DNA of 64,000 nucleotides from contig JBDXHU010000006.1 in the NCBI GenBank assembly GCA_039989475.1, positions 124,001 to 188,000 of the forward strand, written 5' to 3'. A program made the position numbers and the translations under genes. How positions within the stretch are numbered: the stretch's first letter is position 1; every line of letters begins with the position of its first letter. Below, in pieces: positions 28,401 through 34,593 of this stretch. The stretch is from JBDXHU01 sp039989475. Lineage in GTDB: Bacteria > Pseudomonadota > Gammaproteobacteria > Pseudomonadales > Halieaceae. The notes below the pieces were generated by a model. That model had not been told where the DNA came from, made no database searches, and saw only the letters and a program-made list of their open reading frames with translations.

Positions 28401-31400
28401 CATCCGACTTGATCGCTGCGGAGTGCCGCATGCCAGCGCTAATCCAGGCCCAGTCCTGGTCGGTACCGAGCTTGACCAGGGCTGTTGTACTCGCGGTATT
28501 ACCATGCCCGAGCGCACCGTAGGTACCATCGCCCCAGGTCCACAGACTGCCGTCATCCTTGAGCGCCATAACATGGAAGCTCGATGCAGCGACCCAGCGC
28601 CACCCCTTATCGGTGCCGACCACGCGAGGGTAGTTAGTGCTGCCATAACCCCAGCCCCAGAGGCTGCCATCAGCCTTCAGGGCCAGTGAGTAATCTTGCT
28701 TGGCTATAACCTGTTTCCAGTCCTGGTCAGTGCCGACCTGCAGCGGCGCTCCAACATCGAGGTTGTTGCCATGGCCCAGGGCTTTATAGGCGCCCTTACC
28801 CCAGCTCCAGAGTGTGCCGTCCTGCTTCAAGCCCAGGCCATGGTTATAGCCTGCGCTCAACCACGCCCAGTCGGACTCTGTGCCCAGTTGGGTGGGTACA
28901 TTAAAGGATGCCTGGCTGCCTTGCCCGGTGCGGTAGTTCTGGCCACTACCCCAGGAGAAACCCTGCGCGCGGGTGTTCTGGAATGGCGAGGATACATCCA
29001 TTGGCACACTGAACTGCGCACTATCGGCATAGCGCGTGGCGCCGGTGACATCGGTGGCCTGCACGCGTACATTGTGCGTACCCGGCGTGGCGATCCAGTC
29101 CAGTTGATAGGGCGCGGTGTAATCCACACCCAGGGACACACCATTGAGGAAGAATTCAAGCTGCGCAACCGTGTTGCTGGACTCCAGAACCTCGGCTTCC
29201 AGGGAGACTGTAGTGCCCAGGAAGTGCACGGAATCCTGCTGAGGACTCGTTGTTGCGATGGCGAGCTGTGGCACCGGCCGCGGTACCTGCAGGGCGGCCG
29301 GTACCTGCGCAACCGTCACCCCTACCGCAAATGCCGAGCCGGAGTCGGCCAGGGTGCCAGGCGCCGCTTCAACTACCTGGGTGGGCACCAGGTAATCCAG
29401 GGTATCCCCGTGGCCGAGTTCGCCCTGGCTGCCCTGGCCCCAGCTCCACAGAGTCCCGTCTGCCTTCAATGCAAACGAGCGAAAAGTGCCCGCGTGAACC
29501 CACACCCAGTCCATATCAACGCCGACCCGCGTTGGGACGAGATAGTCAGTGGTATCACCCTGCCCATGGGCACCCTTGTAGCCGTAGCCCCAGCTCCAGA
29601 GGCTGCCGTCGGACTTGAGCGCCAGGGTATGGCCAGCACCGGCACTCACCCAGGTCCAGTCAGAGTCCGCTCCCACTTGTGTCGGTACAAAACTGCTTGT
29701 AGTACCACCTAGCCCGAGACGACCCTGATTACCCAGGCCCCAGATCCACAGGGAGCCATCTGATTTCACAGCTGCGGCGTGCGCGCTACCAGCACTAGCC
29801 CAGGCCCAGTCCATGTCTGGATTAATCTGCTGCGGATAGGTCTGGTTGGCGGTCCCGCCACGCCCCAGCCAGCTGCCCCCCTTACCCCAGCTCCAGAGGG
29901 TGCCGTCGGACTTCAGTGCCAGACTGTAGCCGCCACTGGCGTCAACCCAAGACCAGTCGTTATCTATCCCCACCTGTCCCGGCACGGTGTGCGTGGCGTT
30001 GAGGTAACTACGCCCCAGTTGGTAGGCGTTGTTAAAGCCCCAGCTCCAGAGGGTCCCATTTTGGCGAACCGCTAGCGAGTGATAGGAACCAGCTGACACC
30101 TGCGCCCAATCCTGATCGGCACCAATTTGCTTTGGCGTGGAGAGGTCGAGCGTATCGCCATGGCCCAGATTGCCGTAATCACCCTGACCCCAGCTCCACA
30201 AGGTGCCGTCGCGCTTGAGCCCCAGCCCATGTTGCCCCTGTGCAGCGAGCCAGGCCCAATGGGTTTCGGTACCCAACTGAGTGGGTGTCGTCAAATCCGG
30301 GCCGGGACCTTGTCCGGTCTCGAGGTAATAGTTATTACCCCAGCTATAGGCCTGGTTGGCATTGCCTGAAAATGTGGTATCAAGATCACCTGCCACGGCA
30401 AGCTCTATGGGTTCCGATATGCTGGTTTCACCAAACTGATCGGTTACCACTACATGCACGATGTGGAATCCGGCCGCGGCCACCCAATCTAGCTGGTAAG
30501 GCCTGGCCGACACTACACCCAGCGATTCCCCGTCAAGGAAAAACTCGACCTGGCTGATATCATAGGTCGCGCCGGTGATTGCCGCGTCAATGCTGACCGT
30601 GGTGCCGAGAGACTTGACAGAATCGTTCGTCGAGACCTCGGCGGAGAGCCGCGGTACCAACTGCGGTATTTGAAGAGGCTCCGGCGCTCGCGGAACAGTG
30701 ATTCCCGTGGTGAAGTAACCGCCCTTACTCGCCTGCACCAGAGTGCCGGTCTGGGCGTCGAGCACCTGTGTTGGCACATGATATTCGAGGGCATCCCCTT
30801 GGCCGAGATGTCCGTACGCACCATAGCCCCAGCTCCAGAGCGTACCATCTGCTCTCATGGCGAAAGATTCCTGGGCGCCCGCGCTCACCCACACCCAATC
30901 AGCATCTGTGCCGACCCGGATTGGTAACAACTGATCCTCAGTGTCGCCATGCCCCAGGCGACCTCGATGGCCCTTTCCCCAGCTCCACAGACTACCATCG
31001 GCCTTTAAAGCCAGGGTGTGCTCCGCACCCGCACTCACCCAGACCCAGTCGTTATCAGCACCGACTTGCAGCGGAGAGTTTTGTTGGGTGGTGTTACCAT
31101 GACCCAACCGGCCAGAATAGCCATAACCCCAGGTCCACAGACTGCCGTTGGCTTTAATGGCAGCGGAGTGGCGACTGCCTGTACTCACCCAGGCCCAGTC
31201 ATAATCAGCACCCATACGAGTTGGCTTGGTAGCGTTTACGGTATCGCCATGCCCCAGAGCGCCATAGTGACCATAGCCCCAACTCCACAAACTGCCGTCA
31301 TTCTTGAGCGCCAGCGCATGCTGTCCCGCCGCACTAACCCAGCGCCAGTCCTTATCAGTGCCGACCATGCCGGGTGTCTTGTAGTTGACCGTAGTAACAC

Positions 31401-33318
31401 CCCGTCCCAACTGCCCGTAGCCGTTGTTACCCCAACTCCACAAGCTGCCATCCGCTTTTCTGGCAAGAGAGGAATACCACCCGGCTTCAATCTGTTCCCA
31501 GTCCAGATCGGGTCCGACTTGTTGTGGGGTTCCCACATCGAGGGTACCGCCATTGCCCAGGGCGCCATAAATTCCATGGCCCCAGCTCCACAGAGAGCCG
31601 TCCAGCTTGAGGCCGAGGCCATGGTTTTCGCCAGCGCTTAACCAGGCCCAGCCTGCTTCAGCACCCAACTCTGTAGGCACATTGCGCGCCCCGGGTGAAC
31701 CTTGGCCGGTGCGGTAGTTTGCGCCATTACCCCAGCTGAATCCCTGTGCGCGGGTATTGTCGAAGGGTGTAGAGACGTCCAGTGGCACACTGAACTGCAC
31801 TATATCGGAGTAGCGGGTTGCGCCGATCGCGTCCGTGGCTTGTGCACGCAAGGCGTGGTTGCCAGAGGATGCCACCCAGTCAATTTGGTAGGGTGCTGTA
31901 GTGTCCACACCCAGCGAAGCCCCATTGAGGAAAAACTCGACCTGGGCAATCGTATTCGATGACTCCAGAACCTCGGCTTCCAGGGAGACTGTAGTGCCCA
32001 GGAAGTGCACGGAATCCTGTAGCGGATTGGTCACTGCGATGTCGAGCCGCGGTACCGGCTCGAACACCTGCAACGGCTGCGGTATCTGCGCAACCGTCAC
32101 ACCTGCCGCAAACTGACCGCCGCCGTCCACCAGGGTACCGGGCGCAGCACCCATTGCTTGGGTTGGCACCAGGTAATCCGCGGTATCACCCACGCCCAGT
32201 TTTCCCTGGCTTCCCTGGCCCCAACTCCACAGTGTGCCGTCCGCCTTGAGCGCATAAGATTGATAGCTGCCGGTGCTGATCCAGACCCAGTCTGTGTCGG
32301 TGCCCACCTGGGTGGGAACAAGTTGGTTTTCCGTATCGCCATGACCGAGTGCGCCTTTGAGGCCTTCACCCCAGCTCCAGAGGCTACCGTCAGCCTTCAA
32401 GGCCAGTGTGTGACCGAAGCTTGCGCTTACCCGGATCCAATCTGTGTCGCTATCTAGCTGCGTGGGTACCGTCCGGCTGGTGGTATTTCCCAGGCCCAGG
32501 CGACCGGTACTGCCGATACCCCAGACCCAGAGGCTACCATCGGTCTTCAAGGCGGCGGCATGGTTGGTGCCTGCGCTGAGCTGGACCCAATCCGTATCGG
32601 AGCCGACTTGGGAGTGATAGGCCTGGTTGGAGCCGTTGCGACCCAACCAGGCACCTGCCTGGCCCCAACTCCAGAGCGTACCATCGGTTTTCAACGCGAG
32701 GCTGTAGGTGCTGCTGGCACTGACGGCAGCCCAATCCGTGCCTGGCCCCAGCAGGAACGGGGACGTGTGGCTTACTGATGTGCTGGCGTTGTACCACAGC
32801 TGTTGGTAATAACTGCGCCCCCAGCCCCAGATGGTACCGTCGGCCTTGATAGCGAGGGAATGACTGTCCCCGGCCGATACCTGGGTCCAGTCCTGCCCGG
32901 TACCGATTCGCTTCGGTGTGTCCACCCGCAATTCATCGCCGTGACCGAGCCGACCCAGGTAACCGTCGCCCCAGCTCCAGAGGCTGCCATTGTGCTTCAG
33001 TGCCAGAGAGTGTCGGCTGCCGGCGCTGATCCAGGCCCAGTCTTCAGCCGCACCCAATTGCGTCGGTACGGTGAGGTCCGTGCTGGACCCCTGGCCGGTT
33101 TCACGATAATAACCGGCGCCCCAGCTATAGGCCTCCTTAGGTATGCCTGCAAATTCCTGGGCTTGCGATAGATTGGTTATGAATAGGGGAAGGCCAAGCA
33201 GGCAAATGACCTGGACCAGTTTGCGCAGCTTTGATGAGCCCGGAAGGAAGAAGCGACCTATTGCTGCAGCAATCTTGATCACACCGCTAAAGGGCTGCAA
33301 AAAAATACTCGAACTCAC
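18568..33318 (-). CDS. Giant RCC1-Ig-SpvB-RHS polymorphic toxin (4916 residues)
   Basis: A single uninterrupted frame of 4916 codons. GTG start with GAGGAG five bases upstream. Order of domains by approximate residue: signal peptide (hydrophobic 34-54); five blocks of seven RCC1 repeats (60-405, 525-870, 990-1335, 1453-1785, 1902-2253) separated by Ig-like domains; two more Ig-like domains (to about 2540); three repeats each with paired cysteines (2548-2783); SpvB/TcdB N-terminal domain (2810-3120, SVGPAGQASYSIPF); FG-GAP/VCBS repeats (DLNGDGKLDLV, to about 3540); TcB-like middle; YD/RHS repeats (about 3660-4600); RHS core ending RFLSADPIVQ and VDPSGY; variable C-terminal domain (4640-4916). 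Family knowledge: RHS shells enclose a released toxic tip. Export here is by Sec signal, with no PAAR or VgrG part. Five RCC1 propellers on an RHS toxin is an architecture I do not know as described. Confidence 0.9.
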   Translation of the reverse strand: MSSSIFLQPFSGVIKIAAAIGRFFLPGSSKLRKLVQVICLLGLPLFITNLSQAQEFAGIPKEAYSWGAGYYRETGQGSSTDLTVPTQLGAAEDWAWISAGSRHSLALKHNGSLWSWGDGYLGRLGHGDELRVDTPKRIGTGQDWTQVSAGDSHSLAIKADGTIWGWGRSYYQQLWYNASTSVSHTSPFLLGPGTDWAAVSASSTYSLALKTDGTLWSWGQAGAWLGRNGSNQAYHSQVGSDTDWVQLSAGTNHAAALKTDGSLWVWGIGSTGRLGLGNTTSRTVPTQLDSDTDWIRVSASFGHTLALKADGSLWSWGEGLKGALGHGDTENQLVPTQVGTDTDWVWISTGSYQSYALKADGTLWSWGQGSQGKLGVGDTADYLVPTQAMGAAPGTLVDGGGQFAAGVTVAQIPQPLQVFEPVPRLDIAVTNPLQDSVHFLGTTVSLEAEVLESSNTIAQVEFFLNGASLGVDTTAPYQIDWVASSGNHALRAQATDAIGATRYSDIVQFSVPLDVSTPFDNTRAQGFSWGNGANYRTGQGSPGARNVPTELGAEAGWAWLSAGENHGLGLKLDGSLWSWGHGIYGALGNGGTLDVGTPQQVGPDLDWEQIEAGWYSSLARKADGSLWSWGNNGYGQLGRGVTTVNYKTPGMVGTDKDWRWVSAAGQHALALKNDGSLWSWGYGHYGALGHGDTVNATKPTRMGADYDWAWVSTGSRHSAAIKANGSLWTWGYGYSGRLGHGNTTQQNSPLQVGADNDWVWVSAGAEHTLALKADGSLWSWGKGHRGRLGHGDTEDQLLPIRVGTDADWVWVSAGAQESFAMRADGTLWSWGYGAYGHLGQGDALEYHVPTQVLDAQTGTLVQASKGGYFTTGITVPRAPEPLQIPQLVPRLSAEVSTNDSVKSLGTTVSIDAAITGATYDISQVEFFLDGESLGVVSARPYQLDWVAAAGFHIVHVVVTDQFGETSISEPIELAVAGDLDTTFSGNANQAYSWGNNYYLETGQGPGPDLTTPTQLGTETHWAWLAAQGQHGLGLKRDGTLWSWGQGDYGNLGHGDTLDLSTPKQIGADQDWAQVSAGSYHSLAVRQNGTLWSWGFNNAYQLGRSYLNATHTVPGQVGIDNDWSWVDASGGYSLALKSDGTLWSWGKGGSWLGRGGTANQTYPQQINPDMDWAWASAGSAHAAAVKSDGSLWIWGLGNQGRLGLGGTTSSFVPTQVGADSDWTWVSAGAGHTLALKSDGSLWSWGYGYKGAHGQGDTTDYLVPTRVGVDMDWVWVHAGTFRSFALKADGTLWSWGQGSQGELGHGDTLDYLVPTQVVEAAPGTLADSGSAFAVGVTVAQVPAALQVPRPVPQLAIATTSPQQDSVHFLGTTVSLEAEVLESSNTVAQLEFFLNGVSLGVDYTAPYQLDWIATPGTHNVRVQATDVTGATRYADSAQFSVPMDVSSPFQNTRAQGFSWGSGQNYRTGQGSQASFNVPTQLGTESDWAWLSAGYNHGLGLKQDGTLWSWGKGAYKALGHGNNLDVGAPLQVGTDQDWKQVIAKQDYSLALKADGSLWGWGYGSTNYPRVVGTDKGWRWVAASSFHVMALKDDGSLWTWGDGTYGALGHGNTASTTALVKLGTDQDWAWISAGMRHSAAIKSDGSLWTWGWGYAGRLGHGNSTQQNAPLQVGTDTDWAWVSAGADHTLALKTDGSLWSWGMGTRGRLGHGDTVNQLSPMRVGAEVDWVWVSAGAQESFAMKADGTLWSWGYGLYGHLGQGDALEYHIPTQVVDAPPGMLVQASQTGFFAMGVTVPRAPVPLQVPQLIPELSAEVSTTNSVEVLGSTVSLDATITGATYRISQVEFFLGGESLGVATTPPYQLDWTATAGFHTLHVVVTDQLGETSVSEAIEIAVAGDLDTTFSGTSNQAYSWGQGYYRATGQGSGANLLLPTQIGSEAEWAWLSAGGHFGLGIKLDGSLWSWGEGQYGRLGHGDELDVSAPQQVGTTNDWARVSAGSHHSVALKWDGSLWSWGYNHKFQLGQGSTYSNFLTPAYVNTDRDWAWVSAGSAHNLALKTDGTLWSWGWGIRGQLGTGTTADKSRPVQITTDTDWAWIDAGESYSVALKTDGTLWTWGQGSYGRLGHGDTAHRYVPTQVGTASDWVWVSAGWGYTMALKADGSLWSWGYGWKGALGHGDTENYLVPTRVGTDMDWVWISAGYAHSFALKADGSLWSWGAGSQGELGLGDALDYLLPTQVVGATPGMLVDASDYSNFALGRTVLQTPEVLQPPPAQMYPQLLINAAPQGDTQVEGEELALTGAIITSTAPIARVDFLVDGIVVDSDADAPYHSSWTVAEGAHELTAVAVDDLGATGTAEPITITGLVNTAPAISGLTPADQSTNINGTVITLSANATDAENNITGVAFYVDGVLHDEVSGYPYETSWQLTPGAHEIKARVIDTRNAFAETPAHTITGVANAAPTATLTAPTVPSTVEEGDLVTLTASADDTDGDLESVTFYLNGYALATVDTAPFTYTWTAEPGTYSVTAMARDVWGWEGQSEGIPLTVTNALPPPTAPPVVTSAWTPQDIYLGQEQTYHWSSTGAANCVSGSGTERALSGSEGPVTPGAVGNYTAVLSCTGTGGTTTSYAPRTVSYPQPPTVTAYWEPAIVAEGTPQTYFWESTYAKDCVNGNGVSKGTSGSYTETTPVGIYQSTLTCEGWLEATEASTAFTREVIEAPTVNAYWQPEVVDEGIPQTYHWSSTNMTTCINGNQEDLGTSGESTLTSLAGTYTATLSCTGRDGLTYTDVSQREVLPPSSVTINAAPSPAVNPGAESSSTSDSVGAINGAFSVGPAGQASYSIPFVTAPGVAGVAPRLGLRYSSGGGNGIAGKGMALTGLSSISRCRQTAWHDNNAQSITFSDQDRFCLNGQRLILVNGTEGADGAEYRTEIDSYRRIFAHEGIAGTPDYFTITAKDGSTTHLGKDGTNDVRHFAYEAELDAGDNPVRSNDKVLSWSIARFEDRIGNKVVYEYDSEGNRLETVRFAYVAGVSKAHLSFSYNTNDTVERPDPVTGFVGGYRRVLRDRLDQVTSYNDDNVIRQYTLDYHEPAAGVGFSRVKTVTECGIDNVNCLQPTTFEWSEAAATVSFASSVPVNNPVTADYNKGRPADLNGDGKLDLVWATDGGTPELHVAIFDDAQGKLVPACTTAPCGVPLLSGSAKTWRVLDYNGDGSQDVAYVDTNGGLQILLTERGHTAANFDWVHEYSTVISLGSTGGAGILFADLNADGLADLIYEADGQPSKVRFMQRAAACPAGWPAGLSCAYELNSDVYDVELAGFLNGTTNNTRVIDSNYRVADFDGDGRVDLFARESQLCDEAAELPPGEFPTPTCSGANLNRYHAFVTASIDDTLDKVVMAPTFSADLSGTAEAEDLLTLDLNGDGLSDVLYLTSTATGAWKYRLNNGAGFIAAEPFATLSVDEAKTLNAADVNRDGYRDVVIVRDPTGGAGTGALVAYLWQPDTNGFSAAVTLLDQQDTGDTARHLMFDVNGDGVADHVDIGIAVGSEHLSTSLADTGLAASDRITRISNGLGREVVVDYSPLTVPATYTRDDDASAALWTASGAVQGPAGATERPPLFDVLAPIYVVDAVCSTSTGVATACSGSGNAGVSRQTYSYAGAKAQASGRGFLGFREMAVVDAHRNIESTTRYRQDYPFTGRVDSLERRDLSTGNLLSSVENSYSLAPTSASNAAIWSPYLATSEKTSYDPDSNEVVLGRERVDNDNPSGGAGRDAWGNLTHTRTEYFTGTQTTADSAIVRLNEFGSEAQQELGQLQSATVTHERAGETATVRQVAFTYDANGLLETERLLASADTRELLSTHSYHAFGNRAKTVTSGTAGPNNSLPQLRTQEWTYEGGRYLDRESVALDTTTSLLVREVVQRDGIFGLPAVEEDAFGVRTERQYGALGRLALEYSSTGAHASTSYAFSHASCPAGTAYAAITTHGGGSENVACFDALGREVGRAENGFAGGYNRVTQTFDDKGDLTSLSEPFNGASGPLNSFAVDQLGRISSATAANSATTSYVYSGFTQTVFNDQGQESGETRNSRGELVRATDEGGSIDYGYDAAGNLLTTTVTTGADVAVSAMTYDNLGRKLSITDPDKGNWTYEYNAFGEVIKQITANGRYTEFEYDNIGRLVKRWDRSATGTLLSDTLWTYGGPGAPWRLTRIAHTDRYVTTETYTVDFTYDSYGRQSTETFTIGGLVPISQTYTYDEFGRPFQVYGGPGEEVAGVEYDYNGSGYRSAVLESAIASGSSQKTWFTINGVDARGNATVLELATGVNPTTINSTFQASTGFLSDFSTEKSGTYIQDVALTYDSLGNVDTLHDKRHGNLHDYTYDTLNRLTQESAVGAGSVVTYEPNGNIKTRDGVTYGYGANGAGPHAVTSANGVSYQYDANGNMVTDGSRDLNYTVFDKPHTVNKDGNSLRFVYGPDRQRFKQVAQVGDKTTTTYYVAGYEIIHISELGAETIEYRRNIEGIAQESTYRDMAHSIEGTQGFFFLRDHLGSVDVILTDAGVEVSDMAWGPWGQRRDQADLQTIVDNPVGVIDALREFTHRGYTGHEMLDYFGLIHMNGRIYDPALGRFLSADPIVQAPTYTQSFNRYSYVFNNPMALVDPSGYQALIDEDEYAAAQGRGNSSSVTSCVIICNNDLHTIRQPMVGYDDAGLGYPGVLHWGFFKDNSRTVENSPFLQKWIAGGSNSSSLNPGASNSSFIADSGNQVGETNRRAELFAAGLAVTGQLSNSMVILTEEARALQSSGLVKANDGHFWNLVFRGNQFTPAELVRAAQLTQLELVRVNELAGGAGFLITGANGIFDAYMYHNGSLSEGKFIYRHTGTVAVLALTAAQMGGAAAIVGVSWFASEQVYEHVAAPVGRELIKTSNFINSNKINRVFAKKF
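26560..33140 (-). repeat. Five blocks of seven RCC1 repeats with a 2781-bp super-repeat
   Basis: Each RCC1 unit is about 50 residues around GSLWSWGxGxxGxLGHG; I count seven per block in all five blocks, 35 in total, each enough for a seven-bladed propeller. Blocks 1, 3 and 5 (A type, start AYSWG) alternate with 2 and 4 (B type, start GFSWG). A DNA stretch starting GACTCCAGAACCTCGGCTTC is identical at 31961 and 29180, a distance of 2781 bases or exactly 927 codons, so the A+B pair was duplicated or homogenised recently. Confidence 0.85.
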
Positions 33319-33323
33319 ACTGA

Positions 33324-33418
33324 CTCCTCACTCGCAAAGCTGCGTTCACGCCCTGTTTCGGGGCGCACAAATTCATCGCGCGCTGATCGGCGCGCTTCTT
33401 GCAGCTTGCGTAGCGAGT
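33324..33418 (-). promoter_or_regulatory. Structured 5' leader of the giant toxin gene
   Basis: The ribosome site (AGGAG, 33324-33328) is directly followed, in the upstream direction, by a long-range stem: ACTCGC (33330-33335) with GCGAGT (33413-33418), and AAGCTGC (33337-33343) with GCAGCTT (33401-33407). Inside are two smaller hairpins (CGCCC..GGGCG around 33349-33365 and GCGCG..GCGCGC around 33378-33395). Together they form a three-way junction ending one base from the ribosome site, which suggests control of translation or a transcription attenuator. Confidence 0.45.
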
Positions 33419-34340
33419 AGTACTGCCAGTCGCACTCAATAACGTTACTGACACACCCTTTATCAGGGGCAGGGCTACATAGGCCCAACGGATTCAGGCT
33501 CCAGGAGCCGGTACACCGTTCGTTATCAAGACTATGCCTCTGGCGTTTGGATAGGATGCATTCTTCGACGCCCCCCGATCACTGGAGACAGGTTGAACCA
33601 GATGGTTCCAGTGTTTCAACAGCCCCTGTCCGCCAGACAATAACCAAACTAAATTGCATATATCAGAAGGAAAATTAGTCCAAGACTATGATGTATGCAA
33701 GTAGATTGCGTTAAGTTCCAAAAAATAACTCGCATTTGAAGTCTAAAAGCACAGTAGAGGCCGCAGTAATAAGTAGTTGCAGACGCCGCTCCCATATTCC
33801 CAGAGCAACAGTGACTAATTAGCACCCACACAGAAAAAATGCGCCAGGACCGCTGGTGCAAATAACAAGCTAGTGGAGCCCAAAAACTCGTGGTCTGTGC
33901 CAGATACTCCAGATGGTTGCGACGAGAACCCCTTTATCCAAAAGTCAGGCCAGGTGTTGGATCTGACGCTGGGCCTGGCCATTTACTGTCGCCTATCAGC
34001 GAAGGCGTACTACCCGTGATCAACTGAATAGGGCCTACAAGAAGGTTTTGGGTGAATCGGGTGTCGCGCCGGGTTTGAGGTTTGGCGCTAGATCTTGCGA
34101 TTAATCAGCAGAGGTGGGCCGTCCTACACACTGATAAATATAAAGATTATGCAGCCTCTCTAGATGTGGTTGGTATGTTTAGCTTAGTTCCCTCTATTGC
34201 TTCAAAGCTGGAGCAGCCCACATAAGCCCCAATACACCTTTCTAGACCACACTTCCAAAATCGTCCAAGAAGAATAAAAACTTCCAAAACGAACAAAACC
34301 TCTTAGAAAGTGTAAAGCCCACAAAAAAATATCGGGAAAG
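33419..34340. other. Gene-poor stretch between toxin leader and Fic gene
   Basis: About 0.9 kb with no convincing gene. The 70-codon frame at 33649-33861 (minus) lacks support. At 33887-33898 the block CTCGTGGTCTGT repeats the sequence that follows the attachment-like copies, without the tRNA part. From about 33900 to 34110 the composition is more GC-rich, with short frames but no complete gene, and may be decayed coding DNA. Promoter sequences for the toxin gene must lie here but I cannot place them. Confidence 0.5.
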
Positions 34341-34415
34341 GCACGAAAAGAGAAAAAAGCACGAAAAGAGGGAAAAAACGCAAAAAGAGGAAAAAAACGC
34401 AAAAATAGGGAAAAA
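34341..34415 (+). repeat. A-rich tandem repeat upstream of the Fic gene
   Basis: Four imperfect units of 17-21 bases, each starting GCACGAAAAGAG or GCAAAAAGAGG (34341, 34359, 34380, 34399). One strand is almost pure purine. It lies just before a palindrome with a -10-like core. Such a tract could be a bent upstream promoter element or a site for slipped-strand variation. Confidence 0.65.
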
Positions 34416-34421
34416 GCACAG

Positions 34422-34440
34422 AATGGGATATAATCCCATT
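34422..34440 (+). promoter_or_regulatory. Palindrome with TATAAT core before the Fic gene
   Basis: AATGGGAT-ATA-ATCCCATT is a perfect palindrome with 8-base arms. Its centre contains TATAAT (34429-34434), a consensus -10 box, though no TTGACA lies at the right distance. An operator that overlaps the -10 would give tight autoregulation. The Fic start is about 155 bases downstream. Confidence 0.5.
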
Positions 34441-34463
34441 TATTGGTGTTTTCCGGAAAAATT

Positions 34464-34571
34464 ATGAAATTTCTGAAAAGTTTGTGTATTCCTGAAGAAT
34501 GGGCGATTGCCCCTAACAAACTAAAATCTAGTATAGGTCTTAATTTTCGGCTGTGTCAAAAGAAACTTTAA
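34464..34571 (+). CDS. Short open frame upstream of Fic (doubtful)
   Basis: A 35-codon frame (MKFLKSLCIPEEW...) that starts 24 bases after the palindrome and ends 22 bases before the Fic gene. Position suggests a leader peptide or small antitoxin, as some Fic toxins have small antitoxin partners, but it lacks a clear ribosome site and known motifs. I would not treat it as a gene without expression or conservation data. Confidence 0.2.
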   Translation: MKFLKSLCIPEEWAIAPNKLKSSIGLNFRLCQKKL

Positions 34572-34593
34572 CCACTGTAGGTCGCGGTAAAGT

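Noticed and set aside
26560..33140. Regular repeats that could look like a CRISPR array
   Set aside because: The units are about 150 bases, in frame, vary in sequence and encode RCC1 repeats; there are no constant short repeats with unique spacers.
18568..33318. Type VI secretion link of the RHS protein
   Set aside because: There is an N-terminal signal peptide, no PAAR motif, and no VgrG, Hcp or adaptor gene nearby.
33580..33620. Inverted segment GTTGAACC...TTTCAAC
   Set aside because: The arms are imperfect and there is no gene or T-tract to give it a role.
34341..34415. CRISPR-like array in the A-rich repeat
   Set aside because: Units are imperfect, adjacent and without spacers; they are a simple tandem repeat.
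34242..34519. Phenylalanine-rich minus-strand frames across the A-rich tract
   Set aside because: The hydrophobic translation results only from T-rich DNA opposite the A-rich repeats; no start signal is present.
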